64,000 nt of DNA, taken from positions 733,501 through 797,500 of the forward strand of contig JAJTWR010000228.1 in NCBI GenBank assembly GCA_021613335.1. The letters are read 5' to 3'. Source of the DNA: Whitmania pigra (Eukaryota > Annelida > Clitellata > Hirudinida > Haemopidae). Position 1 is the stretch's first letter. Each line of letters opens with the position of its first letter. The position numbers were made by a program, and so were the translations under genes. The notes below the pieces were generated by a model. It saw nothing but the letters and a program-made list of their open reading frames with translations. It did not search any database and had not been told where the DNA came from. Of this stretch, positions 12,971 through 24,502 are shown one piece after another.

Positions 12971-15084
12971 ATGGATACCCTATCATCAGTGGACGGTATT
13001 TTTATTCTCAACCACTTCAACTTCATCCGCGGCGACTCTGATTTCTCAAGAAAATCCGAGGACGACGTGACGTGCACATCTGCATCAAAATCGTCGGTTA
13101 CTGACGTCAGTGAGGTCGACGCTGAACAGATTTGTGGTCCCAGGAATGTTGAGTTCGGATCGTTGACAGTAAGGGCCGATTCTACCACCCCCTATTCAGA
13201 TGCCACCAGTTCTAAGAAGCTCAAGAAGCACGTGGTCAGGCCAATGAATGCATTTATTCTTTGGTCACAGTACGAAAGAAGGAAGTTGGCACAGGTTGAG
13301 AGAAATACTTCTTAATGAACTTTGTTAAATTTTAAACTTTGGTTGTGAAAGTATAAAATACCTTCTAAGTTGATTAAGTGTTTTTGTTACAAGATGTTGT
13401 AAGGATAATTGTAATTAATCAAATCGTTCACGCAATGATTAATCATATTAGTTATGTTCAAGCATTAAGATTCTTCTGATGTGCCATACATTTTAAACCG
13501 AGACATACACAGTTAAATTTACACCTTATTTGTTACACTTTAATGATGCGATTAAGTGTCAATGCTGATTGTAAGTCGATGGGGTACATTAGGGCATTTG
13601 TCGAAGGGTTTTAAAACTTTTGTTTTGCTTTTCCATTTTAAAAAAATGACGTAACGTAGTGGACATGGATACCCTTCCCCGTGGCCCAAACTTTCTGTGC
13701 GACCCTTCTTGCCAGAAGTAATAATTATCATCGTTATCATACTTCTCTTTAACAGCACTCTCGTCCGGACATACACAACGCTGAGATAAGCAAGCAACTG
13801 GGTATAAAGTGGAGGGAGTTGAGTGCGTCAGAGAGACGTCCTTTCATCGAAGAAGCAGAAAGGCTTAGGGTCTTGCACTCCAAGGAATATCCAAATTACA
13901 AATACAGACCAAAGAAAAAGACAAGACAAAGATTTGACAACAGCAACAAACACAGCGTCGAATGCATGCTTAATAAAGCAAAAGATCGTCATCATGCGTC
14001 TCCAAAAAGGAAACCGAAAGTAGTTTTCCATTCCGATGTTCAAGCGGAGAACTTTTCAGCCTCTTTTGTACCATCTCTTGTCATCAGACCTTTGGCGATC
14101 GTCAAAGATGAAAAACTTAGCACCACCAGGATCATCCTTCTCGAAAAAAACGTCGATATGCCGACCATAATTGTCGACCAGAACTTTACTTCTGACAAAG
14201 GAGACAAGGCAATGGAAGAGACTGCAAATTTCCTGACCTATCGTGGTGCCGTTACTCCTACAGTCAACAACAACAACGAGGTAGTCAAGAATGCGGAAGA
14301 TTCTATCCACTTGTTGGAAGATCAACATCAACTACAAACTCTTATCCAGACAGAGTCCAACAAAGTACAGGTCGAAAACACCGAAAAATCAATGGAAGCA
14401 ACGTGCGTGGACGGAGTTTGCTCGAGCGATAACGAAGAACAGTTCTACGCCATGTCGAATTGCCTCGCGCCACAGGAATTCTGTTTCAGTGATATGGTCG
14501 ATGACGTCAAACTGGAACTTCCAGTCAACAGCGATTGGATGGATGAATCTTTCTTCCTCGATTCTTTCAGCGATGTCACTAATGTCTATGGCGATTCTCT
14601 CGCAGACGTTCAGCCGAGCATTTTCATGGTGCCAACCAATCTATCAACTTTGCCTATTGGACCATATCAGAGCATCTCACCATCTTTGTCATCATCGCCA
14701 TCTTCGTCTTCATCGTCAGTGTCGGATGGCTTCTGCAGCATAAACCAGCTCACTCAGCGTGCGTCTTCGCCACGCCTAGCTTCGCCGCCGCCATTTTTGA
14801 TGACCTCATGCCGTACGTTTTCCTCTGCCTTGCAGATATCTCCGACAACGACAACGACAATGCAAAAGGAAAATATCGGGCCTAATCACTTTGCATTCGA
14901 CGAAGCACAGATTATTGATCATCAGATAAACGCAGACGAAAATGTTTTAGAGGATACCGATGTGTTGCTCAATTACTTCCCCCCTGAAATTGCGGACCTT
15001 GTTTGTGGATGTTGGTTCGAGAAGCAGCCTAATTCGCTCACTAACTCCATCAAAACTGGTGAATTTTGCGCCTTCAATAATTAG
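12971..15084 (+). CDS. SoxC: SoxC-group HMG-box transcription factor (SOX4/SOX11 type)
   Basis: Nuclear DNA-bending regulator. Two exons, 12971-13294 and 13756-15084, join in phase 0 and give about 550 residues. The HMG box is residues 87-163, from [19 protein letters not shown] through [10 protein letters not shown] to [11 protein letters not shown]. WSQxERRK plus HNAEIS resemble SOX4/11. A second SoxC mark is near the C-terminus: [12 protein letters not shown] parallels the TPEVSEMISGDW ending of vertebrate SOX4/11 transactivation domains. The ATG sits in CCATGG, a strong context. Oddities: the intron cuts the box after residue 108, in the helix 1-helix 2 turn, and the box has one residue more than usual at that point. 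Vertebrate SoxC genes are intronless. The middle of the protein is serine- and acid-rich. Confidence 0.88.
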
Positions 15085-15739
15085 CTAGTCTGTGGATGTT
15101 GCCATCTGGCAATAGGACTGGAAAAAAACTCGTTTAAAGACAATTCGCATTCAAATTTCTGCATTGTTTATGACCAAATTATCGCAATTAGTTGTAAATA
15201 ATTTGTTTTAAAAAGGCATTTTTATGGTATTACATTTTTAGATTAGAAAGTTTAACGAAAATTACTTTTGATAAAATAACTTTTCTCGATGGCGGCGTTA
15301 TTTTTCTTAAAATGTTCATATTTCAATTGCTTCATAACTTTGATGGCAGTCTCTTTTTTAGATTTAAACTTGTTATATTAGAAAACTATCATGTTATGTT
15401 AAGCTTTGCATATATTTTTCTACTGCATCGTATACAATCTTCAGATGGTCTTTTTAGTGTTTGAATGTCAAGTGTTGAATATTCATTCAATTTTTAATAC
15501 ATTAAATTTAAAATACATTCAATTTGTCGTTGTAGATTTATTTAAAGGGTTGCGCGATTAACCTAAACATCTAAATTCAAATTATGTAGCGCGCATATAA
15601 TTGCTTCAGTTACAAAATGTGTATTTGGGAAGTATGATAAATATCGCAACACGATAAATAAGTTTATTAAATTATTTAAAACTGTTTTGATTCTAATTGT
15701 GCTCATGTATTGGACATTAAAAACATTTATATAATAAAA
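15085..15739. other. SoxC 3' flank
   Basis: AT-rich 3' untranslated or flanking sequence up to the LINE boundary. AATAAA at 15733-15738 is a possible poly(A) signal. No gene seen. Confidence 0.4.
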
Positions 15740-15897
15740 ATATATATAATATATATATGGTTTACGGGTTTACGTTCACGTGTACACATCGTTGCGCATT
15801 TCACTTACGTTTTTCATCGAAATTACCCATATTTTCTGATTTTCAACAACAGTTCGTTATTAAGAAATTATATTTCCTTTCTTTTAGTTGAATAAGC

Positions 15898-16821
15898 ATG
15901 CCCGGACCAAAGGGCAAGTCGGAGCGAAAACCAGCTGCTGAGTTTTTCGGATTGAGGTTATGTGAATGTTGTTTTAAGGAAAATGAGGAAAGTTTGAAGT
16001 CATTGGGTGTGTTGGACAAACAAGAGTTAACAGAAATGAACAAGGAAATTCAGGAATTAAAGACCATTCTGAAAAGGAACGAGGACATTATGGTGGCTTT
16101 AGAGGAGCAGAAGGGGGAGATTCGTGGGTTAAAGTCCAAGATTGATGATATGGCAAAGAACTCAAACAAAAAATGGGAAGAACAGCAACAGACTACTAGT
16201 GTGCTAATAACAAAGATAGATGGTTTGACAAAGGACTCCCTCAAGAAATTGAATGAACACCAGCAGGCCACAAAGGAATGGTCTAGCCTGTTTAAAGACC
16301 AGGTAAATCTGCTGGTCACTGATGTTGGAGTAGTTCAAAAATCTGTTGTAGCTACAAAGAACACATTTGAGATAAATTCTGATAGACTAAATAGAAAGAA
16401 TAATATGGTGGCTTATAATTTACCTGAAAATGAGTCAAAGTCAAAGGACAAGGATACAATCCTGAGAATTCTGAAAGAAATCACAGACAGAGATTTGGAC
16501 AAGGACATAATTGATATCTTCAGAATGGGTAAAAGAGGAGATGAAACACAAAGACCAAGACCAATACTTGTAAAGTTTGAGGGTCAAAGCATCAAAAACC
16601 TGGTCTTAGAAAACAGTTATAAATTGAGGAAAAGTGAAGCATTCAGGAAGGTGATTCTAAATCATGACTTGACCAAAGAGGATAGAGAGACTTGCAAGAA
16701 GCTCCTTGATGAAAAAAAGAAAGACATTGGACTAAAAGATGATGTGAGCAAATGGGTGTTCAGAGTGAGAGGACACCCTGGTGATTTCCATGTTGTGACC
16801 TACAAGAAACAAAATTTGTAA
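15898..16821 (+). CDS. LINE ORF1 nucleic-acid-binding protein
   Basis: Intact 307-residue frame. A Cys cluster (LCECC) near residue 22 is followed by a long heptad-rich helix at about residues 35-160, likely a coiled coil for multimerisation. Next comes an RRM-like region with NNMVAYNLPE near 170 and RPRPILVKFE near 222, then a basic C-terminal part. This order (coiled coil, RRM, C-terminal domain) is that of L1-type ORF1 proteins, which coat element RNA. The RRM call is by eye from the two RNP-like strands. Confidence 0.75.
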   Translation: MPGPKGKSERKPAAEFFGLRLCECCFKENEESLKSLGVLDKQELTEMNKEIQELKTILKRNEDIMVALEEQKGEIRGLKSKIDDMAKNSNKKWEEQQQTTSVLITKIDGLTKDSLKKLNEHQQATKEWSSLFKDQVNLLVTDVGVVQKSVVATKNTFEINSDRLNRKNNMVAYNLPENESKSKDKDTILRILKEITDRDLDKDIIDIFRMGKRGDETQRPRPILVKFEGQSIKNLVLENSYKLRKSEAFRKVILNHDLTKEDRETCKKLLDEKKKDIGLKDDVSKWVFRVRGHPGDFHVVTYKKQNL

Positions 16822-16844
16822 AAGGGTCCAGATCAAGAAGTTCA

Positions 16845-19590
16845 ATGTCAAAGAGTTCCGTATCCAGAAATAGTGCTAGGACATGTAAATGGATGATGAC
16901 AAATATTCGAAGCTGCAAAAATAAGTTTACAGAGTTATTTATGTTTCTACTATCTGAAGATCCTGATATTTTCTGTTGTACGGAGACCTGGCTTAATATA
17001 GATATTCCTAGCTCTATGTTTTGCCCTCCTGGGTACATGTCAGTTAGATGGGACAGAGGAACCAGAGGAGGGGGAGTGATGCTGTTGGTGAGGGACTGTC
17101 TCCAATATCGTTCAGTTGATATTCCCACCAGATTTAAACACATTGAATTGGTTTGCATCGACATTTTATGGGGTTGTGTTACCTGGAGAGTGATTGCATA
17201 CTACCGCAGCGGAGGCTTAGACATTAATGCCGAGAATTATGCAGTTGAAAGTATTGATTGTTTGCGTCATCTCTGCTCTGTTAAACATACAGTCTGTATC
17301 ATGGGGGACTTCAATTTGCCGTTTATGAACTGGTCTCAAAACATTGCTCCAAATAATAGCATTTACAATATGTTTCTGGGATTTTTTAATGACTTTGGAC
17401 TTCATCAATTTGTTACAACTCCAACAAGACATGAAAATTTGCTTGATTTAGTGATTTCAAACGACCCTCAGTTTATCACCAGAATAGAAACATTATGTCC
17501 AATTTCAAACAGTGATCACAACGTTATCAGCTTCAGACCAAATATTCCATCGGACTGGTTTTGCAATCAGGCAGTACCATCCACAACATACAACTTCAGG
17601 AAAGCCGATTATCTCATGCTCAATGAACATCTACAGGGGATAAACTGGAATTTGCTTTTTCAGTTCTGTCCCACAGTGGATGAATGTTGGCAGGAGTTTA
17701 GATACCAGGTGGGAGTTGCTTTTGAACTGTATGTCCCAAAATTCTCAGCTGCAGTATTCAAATATGGAGGGAAAAAATATCCCCTACATATTAACCAGCT
17801 TCTGCAGTCAAAATTGAGACTCTGGAGAATTTGGAAACAAGGTAACAACAATGATGACAAAACAAGATACAACAACATTGCTAAAGCATGTAGCAAAGCC
17901 GTTGAGAAATACTATGCAGCTTTTGAATTAGAACTGCTCCATAGCAGGAACATCGGCAGACTGTATAACTATGTAGGTAGAAAGCTGCATGCACGAAGCA
18001 ATATATCTGAGATAGCCCTCCCTGATGGTGCCTTGACGAGAGATCCTTTAAAAATTGCAAACACCTTCAATAATTATTTTACATCAGTTTTTACGATTGA
18101 TGACGGTGTAGCCCTCTATGTTCCTCCCTGTTCCAACACCACATTAAACAGCATTGATTTCTCTCCAGAGAGCATACACAAAACTCTTCGCACACTGGAT
18201 CCATCATTTTCAGCAGGTCCCGATGGCATTCCCAATGTGTTCCTGAAAAGGTGTGCGTCATCGCTTGCTGTTCCATTGTCTCACATATTTGATACATCTT
18301 TTAAAGACAAAAAATTGCCCCAGGAATGGAAAGTAGCTCTGGTTACACCCATCCATAAAAAAGGACCCACCACGACACCAGAAAACTATAGACCAATCTC
18401 CATTACTTCAACAAGTTGCAGAGTGATGGAACGAGTAATAAACAGGGCAATTATGCAACATCTAACCCATCACAAGTTGATAGATGTCAGTCAACATGGT
18501 TTTGTTCAGGCCCGATCCACAATTACAAATATGCTCGAGTGCACTCAGCAGTGGTCAGAGCAACTCCAAGCTAAGCTTACCACTGATATAATATACCTCG
18601 ACTTTAGAAAGGCTTTTGATTCAGTTTCACATTCCAAACTTATCAATAAAATCTCAGCTTATGGTCACCAGCGGTGTGCCCCAGGGTAGCGTACTTGGGC
18701 CAACCCTGTTTTTACTCTACATAAATGACCTGCCTGGCCTGCTCGGGACTTCGAATGTTGTTTGCAAGCTTTTTGCTGACGATGTCAAACTGTACACTAC
18801 GAACGGAGTCTCTCCAACTCAGCTACAATCTGCTCTTGACAAAGTGGCCCAGTGGAGTGACAAATGGCAACTACAACTTGCGCCTGACAAATGTCAAGTT
18901 TTCTCTGTAACAGGACGCAAACAGACAGGGGGATTCCATGAATACTCCATTGACGGGCATATCCTACAGCGTGTCGACAGGATCAGAGATCTAGGGATTA
19001 TAATGGATCCTTACCTGAAGTTCGACTCACACATTGAAGCCATCACCAAAAGAGCCGCAACAATCTCCTGGATGATCCGAACCTCTTTTTCTTCCAAAGA
19101 TCGAGACATTTTAAAGCTCGCCTTTTGTACATATGTTAGACCAATACTCGAATATGCCTCCCCAGTCTGGAATCCACATCACAAATACTTAATTGACAAA
19201 ATAGAAAATGTGCAAAGGCGGTTCACCAAATCAATTCCATCTGTGGCTTCATATCCATACATGGAGAGACTAAGGTTGCTCAAGCTTCCAACCTTGGAAA
19301 GGCGGCGACTTCTGGCTGATTTAACACTTGGATTCAAAATATTACATGGCTTTACTAATACCTTTCTAATACAATCCTTCATTGCACAAAACTATACAGG
19401 AACACGAGGACATTGTCTTAAACTTAAACAAAGTAATTATTCTATAGACATTGTTAAATTCTCCTTTTTCAATAGAATCGTAAAGCCATGGAACGCATTG
19501 CCAGGTGATGTCGTTAAATCAACCACGGCCTCCTGCTTCAACGCTGTAATACGGGACATTGACTTTAGCCACTACTTAAATTACATTTAA
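16845..19590 (+). pseudogene. LINE ORF2 endonuclease-reverse transcriptase, broken by an internal deletion
   Basis: The 5' part (16845-18689) has an APE-type endonuclease: TETWLN near residue 46, GDFNLP at 154-159, SDHN at 223-226. The RT domain begins with SAGPDGIPN and reaches motif A, YLDFRKAFDSV (aspartate codon 18600). Just after SAYG, near 18660, the frame jumps and stops at 18689. The second frame resumes with VTSGVPQGSVLGP (motif B), FADD at 18772-18783 (motif C) and a normal C-terminus ending at 19590. About 30 codons between motifs A and B are missing compared with relatives. The A and C catalytic aspartates remain on either side, but no single frame contains both. This copy should not make active RT unless another product is supplied. 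Confidence 0.88.
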
Positions 19591-19732
19591 TCTATTGTAT
19601 ATGCTGCCCCTGTGTACATGCCGGTCGATGTCTTTTGTTTTCTCTTGCAATTGTGTTAGTGGTCCAATTGGGCCCTTCAATTGTGTCTAATAAATAAATA
19701 AATAAATAAATAAATAATATATATATAATATA

Positions 19733-20620
19733 AAACTATTAATATAATATTAATTAAATAATAAAGTCTTAAATAAGTTATTCATATATATCAAATAGGT
19801 CCATCATCGAGTCATTGGATCAACAAGTTTAGAGTTATCAGTGATAACTTATCACTGAGTTTGCTTTTTATCAACAAATTAGTGTTCAAATCTGAAGCAC
19901 GATGTATTGATGAAGCAGAAAATGTGGATATTTATAAAACAATGGAAAACAGCAGCTTTCATAATTACACTAAAAAGGAAGCGGTTAGTTGGATAGAAAA
20001 ATTATTTTTCTTGCATTTGAAATTCTTGAATGTTGCATGTAACGCTACTTTGAAGCATTTATTCAATAAACGTGTGCATTAATGATGGTTGCTTTGACCG
20101 AATTTTGTGTCGATGAGCACGAAGCATTAGACTTTGGCCTTTATTTTTGGTTTTTAAATAATACATGAATTAATTAATACATAAAAAACATCCTTAATAT
20201 CAGATTAAGTGCTTTCACTGCAAACCTTATCTGTTGAAATCCAATTATCTCAGGTAGAACGCTATTATTGATTTTTTGCCATTCCTGATGGACCAGCTGC
20301 CATTGTCTATCGTTCCGCCTTTATATGACACATTATATTTATCATTTCATTATTTAGAAATTTTTACCAAGTTTAACAACAATTGTCGATAGCTTTCTGA
20401 GCAATTTTCATTTATAATTTTCAGAGTCTGAGAATCGTATCTACAGATTTTACCTAATTATCTCCATCAATTTTGGAATCATTGTATGTATCATTATTTT
20501 CTTGTTGAAATGTTATGGTTTTGGTCAAGAATTAAGCTTATCATCAATAATACCAAAAAATGTTTTTCTAACCTCCATATAATGCAGTTTTATAAAGAAA
20601 ATCATAAATTATGTGTTTTT
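19733..20620. other. Non-coding spacer after the LINE
   Basis: AT-rich. A 17-base inverted repeat, AGTTATCA-G-TGATAACT, lies at 19833-19849. The short open frame at 19861-20082 matches nothing I recognise. Confidence 0.4.
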
Positions 20621-20890
20621 TCAATTAATCTGTTAATTTTTCGCTGTTGCTAACAATAGATTCCATCGAAATCAAAATTTTCAGAGCATGCATACAATAT
20701 GTCATACTTTTACCAAAGCTACACATAAAGCCATGTTATTTTTGCGGCATGCAAATTAATTCAATTAATTTATTAATTTCTCAGTGTTGCCAACAACCCA
20801 CTCCAACGAAGTTACAATTTTCGGACAACATGAAGTATGTTATACTTTTAACACGTAGAAAGCGATATTATTGTCGTAACGTACAGAAGG
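20621..20890. repeat. Diverged two-copy tandem duplication, about 140-base period
   Basis: 20621-20714 and 20761-20852 align by eye through TCAATTAAT, TGTTGC-AACAA, ATTTTC-GA and ATACTTTTA. The similarity continues weakly into the bases after each copy. A third, older copy around 20345-20455 is possible. I see no coding or RNA-gene signature. Confidence 0.6.
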
Positions 20891-21293
20891 GAATTAAAGA
20901 TTAAGAAAATTGTATTTATAAAAATAATCAAAGCAAAACAGAAAAAACCCAACTAACGTAACATTTATTTATAGTAGTTTAAGAAAACTAATGTCTGCGT
21001 GATAAACCACTCTTTTTTTAATCAATATCCAAATTTTGATAGTCGTATTTTAAATATTTCTACTGAATGTGAATATCTTGTTTCCTCTTTCTAACTCATA
21101 AATGCAAATCCCACCCCTACTTCAATCGAAAAAAAAATAAAGAAGGTTAATATTTTAAGATTACATTTAATTAGTTTGAGTAAAAATTTATTTTTTTTAT
21201 TTTTAGCTATACATGTGATATAACTTTTTACACAAATTTAATATAACTTGACATTCAAACGAGTTTGCTTTTATTTGTGTTTACGCTTAAAAA

Positions 21294-22552
21294 ATGTCGG
21301 AGCCAAAACCAACTAAGCATGTTCTCCCGAAGAATTTGGGAGGCGGTCCTCAGGGTTTAGGTACTATGTTAAAATAAAAAGCAACATTATAGATTTTATA
21401 TATAGGTTTTATGTGTAAATATCTATTATAGTAATTCTTTTGAAAGGTGACATCTTAATAGAATACTTTTAATTATTGAGGTCAGGAGACCCTGATGACA
21501 GGACGCTGAGAAAAGTGGAGAAAGATGTCCTTATTCCTAAGTTGATAAAGGAGGAAGCGATGAAATTATGCGCAGCAGAAGTCGCAGGTTATTTGACTTA
21601 ATCATTTTTATTATACGTTCACAAAGCTTAATGTTGTATTTTATAGCATATTTTTTTATAGACACATCACTTAGTGCACCTTTCTGTAATATCTTCGAAA
21701 CTTCTCAAGCCCAGTTACTAATAATCCAACTTTTATAATAGACTTTGTAGCTTGGTTAAAGTTAAGAATTACTGTAAAATAATATGATGTGTTTGATGGC
21801 AATTCATAATTACTTACAGTATTACCATATAAATTATATTATAATAGTATTATTTTTTAAATTTAATTTTGATTGTATTTGATTATTACATTTAATATTT
21901 ATATAAAATTTACTTTTATAATTCTATTATCCACATTTTTCATGTAAGACTAAGAAAGCTACAAATATCTTGTATAAATGTGTTGTTTGATTTGATTTTG
22001 TGGTCTTGTGCAGCTTGACCTCTGAGTATTTTAATCTGATGGCAATATAATTTAGGGTTGTCTGCTGCTGTAACGATGCTTATTGATGTGATCTCAACAT
22101 TAAAATTTCAGTTTATCTTTGTCTTCATTCAAATAAGCTGTATTTTCAGAGTTTGCTGAGTGTGGAAATAAATATGGTCTGAAGATGCCTTTCAAATGCA
22201 GACAAGAAAACAAAGCTATGACCGAGTGTTATGGGAAATGGTGAGAATACCTTTATGCCTGTGTGAACCATGTACTTTGTCAACATGATTTTCATTGCTA
22301 ATGGACCATCCAAGCACAATAAATCAAATTGAATTATCATATTATTTCCAAGCATATGCATATTTCAAATAGAAGCAATAGGCATTAGCAACATTCTATA
22401 TTTTCATAATCTGCAATAATTTCATATTTGTTGCTCAAAACAGGTTTGGACAAGAGAAGTTCAGAGAAGACATGACCGAAAAGTATTTACAGGAACGATC
22501 CGAATATAGAAGGACTGGTATCCCACCTAGAGTTTACAAGAGAAGGCATTAA
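21294..22552 (+). CDS. CMC1: COX assembly mitochondrial protein CMC1 homologue
   Basis: Small intermembrane-space protein of mitochondria that acts in cytochrome c oxidase assembly, with COX1 and copper delivery in characterised species. Four exons fit phase: 21294-21360, 21486-21587, 22150-22240, 22444-22552, giving 122 residues against about 106 in human. The family block VEKDVLIPK is at residues 33-41. The twin CX9C pairs are C51-C61 and C73-C83, the oxidised helical-hairpin signature imported through MIA40. The C-terminal EYRRTGIPPR matches the conserved REEFRKTGIP region. The N-terminal extension (about residues 1-23) is longer than in human. The three introns are short and AT-rich. Confidence 0.93.
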
Positions 22553-24326
22553 TTTAATTGGATAATGTTTTAGATGGAAATATGTGGCTAACTTAATGTA
22601 AATTAAGTGTCATTAAATTGCTTATTGAAGAATGATGGTTGATCATGGCTTTAGCTTTAATTTACCCATGTTTTTTAAGTTAATTAAGATGGTATCTCTT
22701 GAAGTGATGGATAGAAGCCAACTCAACTAGGAGCAAGTTGTCATCTTTCCAGAGGCATGCTTAGGTTGCCATTGGAAATTTGGATTTACCCCATCATTTG
22801 GTAAATGTCCAATTAAGATAGTTGGAAAATGCTTAATCGCTGTAAAAGTTGTTGGTACTCTATGCCCCAGCTCTCATTCTGATTAATAAGTGTTACTTAT
22901 TCACTTTCTATTACTTCAGCCAGGGTATGGGATCAACACTGGCTTTTGGGAAGCAGTTTTGCTTTCTCTTAACATTTGTGCTGATGTATAGTGCCAGCTA
23001 AAAAATTTGGTTCTTTGAAAAGTGGCAACTTTTCAAGACCTGTAGATAAGAACAATGATTTGTTGTTTTTAGGATGCCGTTAATTTGATATGCATTACCC
23101 AATGTTACAAAAAACCCTTTAGCAAAAACACAGCATCAATAATTATGCTTTTTAGTGGGGAAAGTTGCATATATGAGATCTGAATTCGGCAACTCATGTC
23201 TGCTATTATGCGGCTGTCGCTGCGTCAAATGCTGCCATCGCTTTCACATTTATTGGAAACCCGGTAACTCGATAACGAATGGCTGAGCTTTTATTAACTT
23301 TGAATGAGATTCTCTCAAGTTTGAGTCTGAGATTTGGTTGCATCGATATCACCCTTTAGTGTTTTGAGAGCAAAACAAGCACCGATCATCATTAATAAGT
23401 TGAGTCGGAAGCAAGCGCTTGTATTTACAAGCAGGAAAATAGTTTGGCCGAGTCGAATTGTCCGTGTTCACAAAAGCCGCATCGCATGGGCGTACAAAAA
23501 TATATGATGTCGCCAACAATTCAGTCTCGGGATAAAAAAAAACTCACGACTAGAAAAATATGAGGTAAGAAATTACTTAAATATTATGGATTCTTTTCAA
23601 AGTATTACTTAATATTCAGGAGGCCATTCCAAATGAACTTCAAATTGAGTTTCACATGTTTGGCTTAAACCCAAGGCTTCTGGATACTAATGTTTGAATA
23701 AAAATAAGACTTTTCTGAAAAGTCCTCGTACCGACGGCGATGATTGTAATAAAACGCTCCAAAAATAAACAAAAATGCAACAAAACGGCCGTCAAGTCTG
23801 CATCAGAGATAGGGCATTGGAAGAAGAAATGTCAGCCAATCGCTCGCCTTTCTTTTCGGTCGACCAATCAAAGCCTGGAATGCATAGAAGGGTTCTATTT
23901 TTATAAACAAAGAACTAAAAGGCCGACCATAGAAAACAGTCGCTGCTTTGTTATGGCAACAGTTGGAAAACAAAAATATTGCACTTTGTCGTCGATAGCA
24001 ACCCTTGCATGCACTTAATGTCTATGGTGAGTGAATTAAGGAAAAACAAAGAACCGAAAATAAATGCATCGATGTCATGACCGTAATGAGAAATAAATAG
24101 AAACTGCTCGAGATCGCAAACTCAAAATTGAAAAATAAAATTAGAATTACAATATTAAAACCAACTCAGTCGAAAAAGTCCATGAAAATAAGTTAAAAAA
24201 TATATATGTGTATGTGTGTATGACGGAGTTTGTACAATCGCATCATCATCGTCATCGCATATGTAAAATCAGGTCCATCCTCAGTTAGCATCGATTGAAA
24301 TTATTTACAAAATATTTAAATTTAAT
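22553..24326. other. Intergenic region between CMC1 and CELF
   Basis: The two genes converge here. No exon, RNA gene or repeat of note is visible. The 92-codon frame at 23740-24018 matches no family I recognise and has no upstream signals, so I left it out. Confidence 0.45.
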
Positions 24327-24332
24327 TTTATT
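24327..24332 (-). terminator. Candidate poly(A) signal of the CELF gene
   Basis: AATAAA on the minus strand, about 170 bases downstream of the CELF stop codon (24503-24505). Distance and orientation fit a 3' UTR end. Confidence 0.45.
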
Positions 24333-24502
24333 CAACTTGTGGGTTTTCATCCTGAAATAAATAGATCCCTGGCTTCATTACAGTTTCTCTCCTTAAGCCA
24401 GAATTGCTTTAAGACCTCAACAAATCACTTGGTTCCATGCTGCATCAAATTTCAGCCTGTTGCATTCTTTTCTGCTTCAATTTCTGCCTCAATTAGCCAA
24501 CA

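Larger units (their letters stand above)
15754..19718 (+). mobile_element. Nearly full-length CR1/jockey-type LINE, defective
   Basis: Non-LTR retrotransposon with a short leader (about 144 bases), ORF1 (15898-16821), 23 bases of spacer, ORF2 (from 16845), a 3' UTR and an AATA-repeat tail at 19688-19718. A candidate target duplication ATATATATAATATA flanks it at 15740-15753 and 19719-19732, but the motif is low in complexity, so the ends are provisional. Only one disabling lesion is obvious, so the copy looks young. The clade is inferred from endonuclease and RT motifs and from the repeat tail instead of poly(A). Confidence 0.85.

Noticed and set aside
23740..24018. 92-codon plus-strand frame
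   Set aside because: No promoter, domain or splice context; unrecognised.
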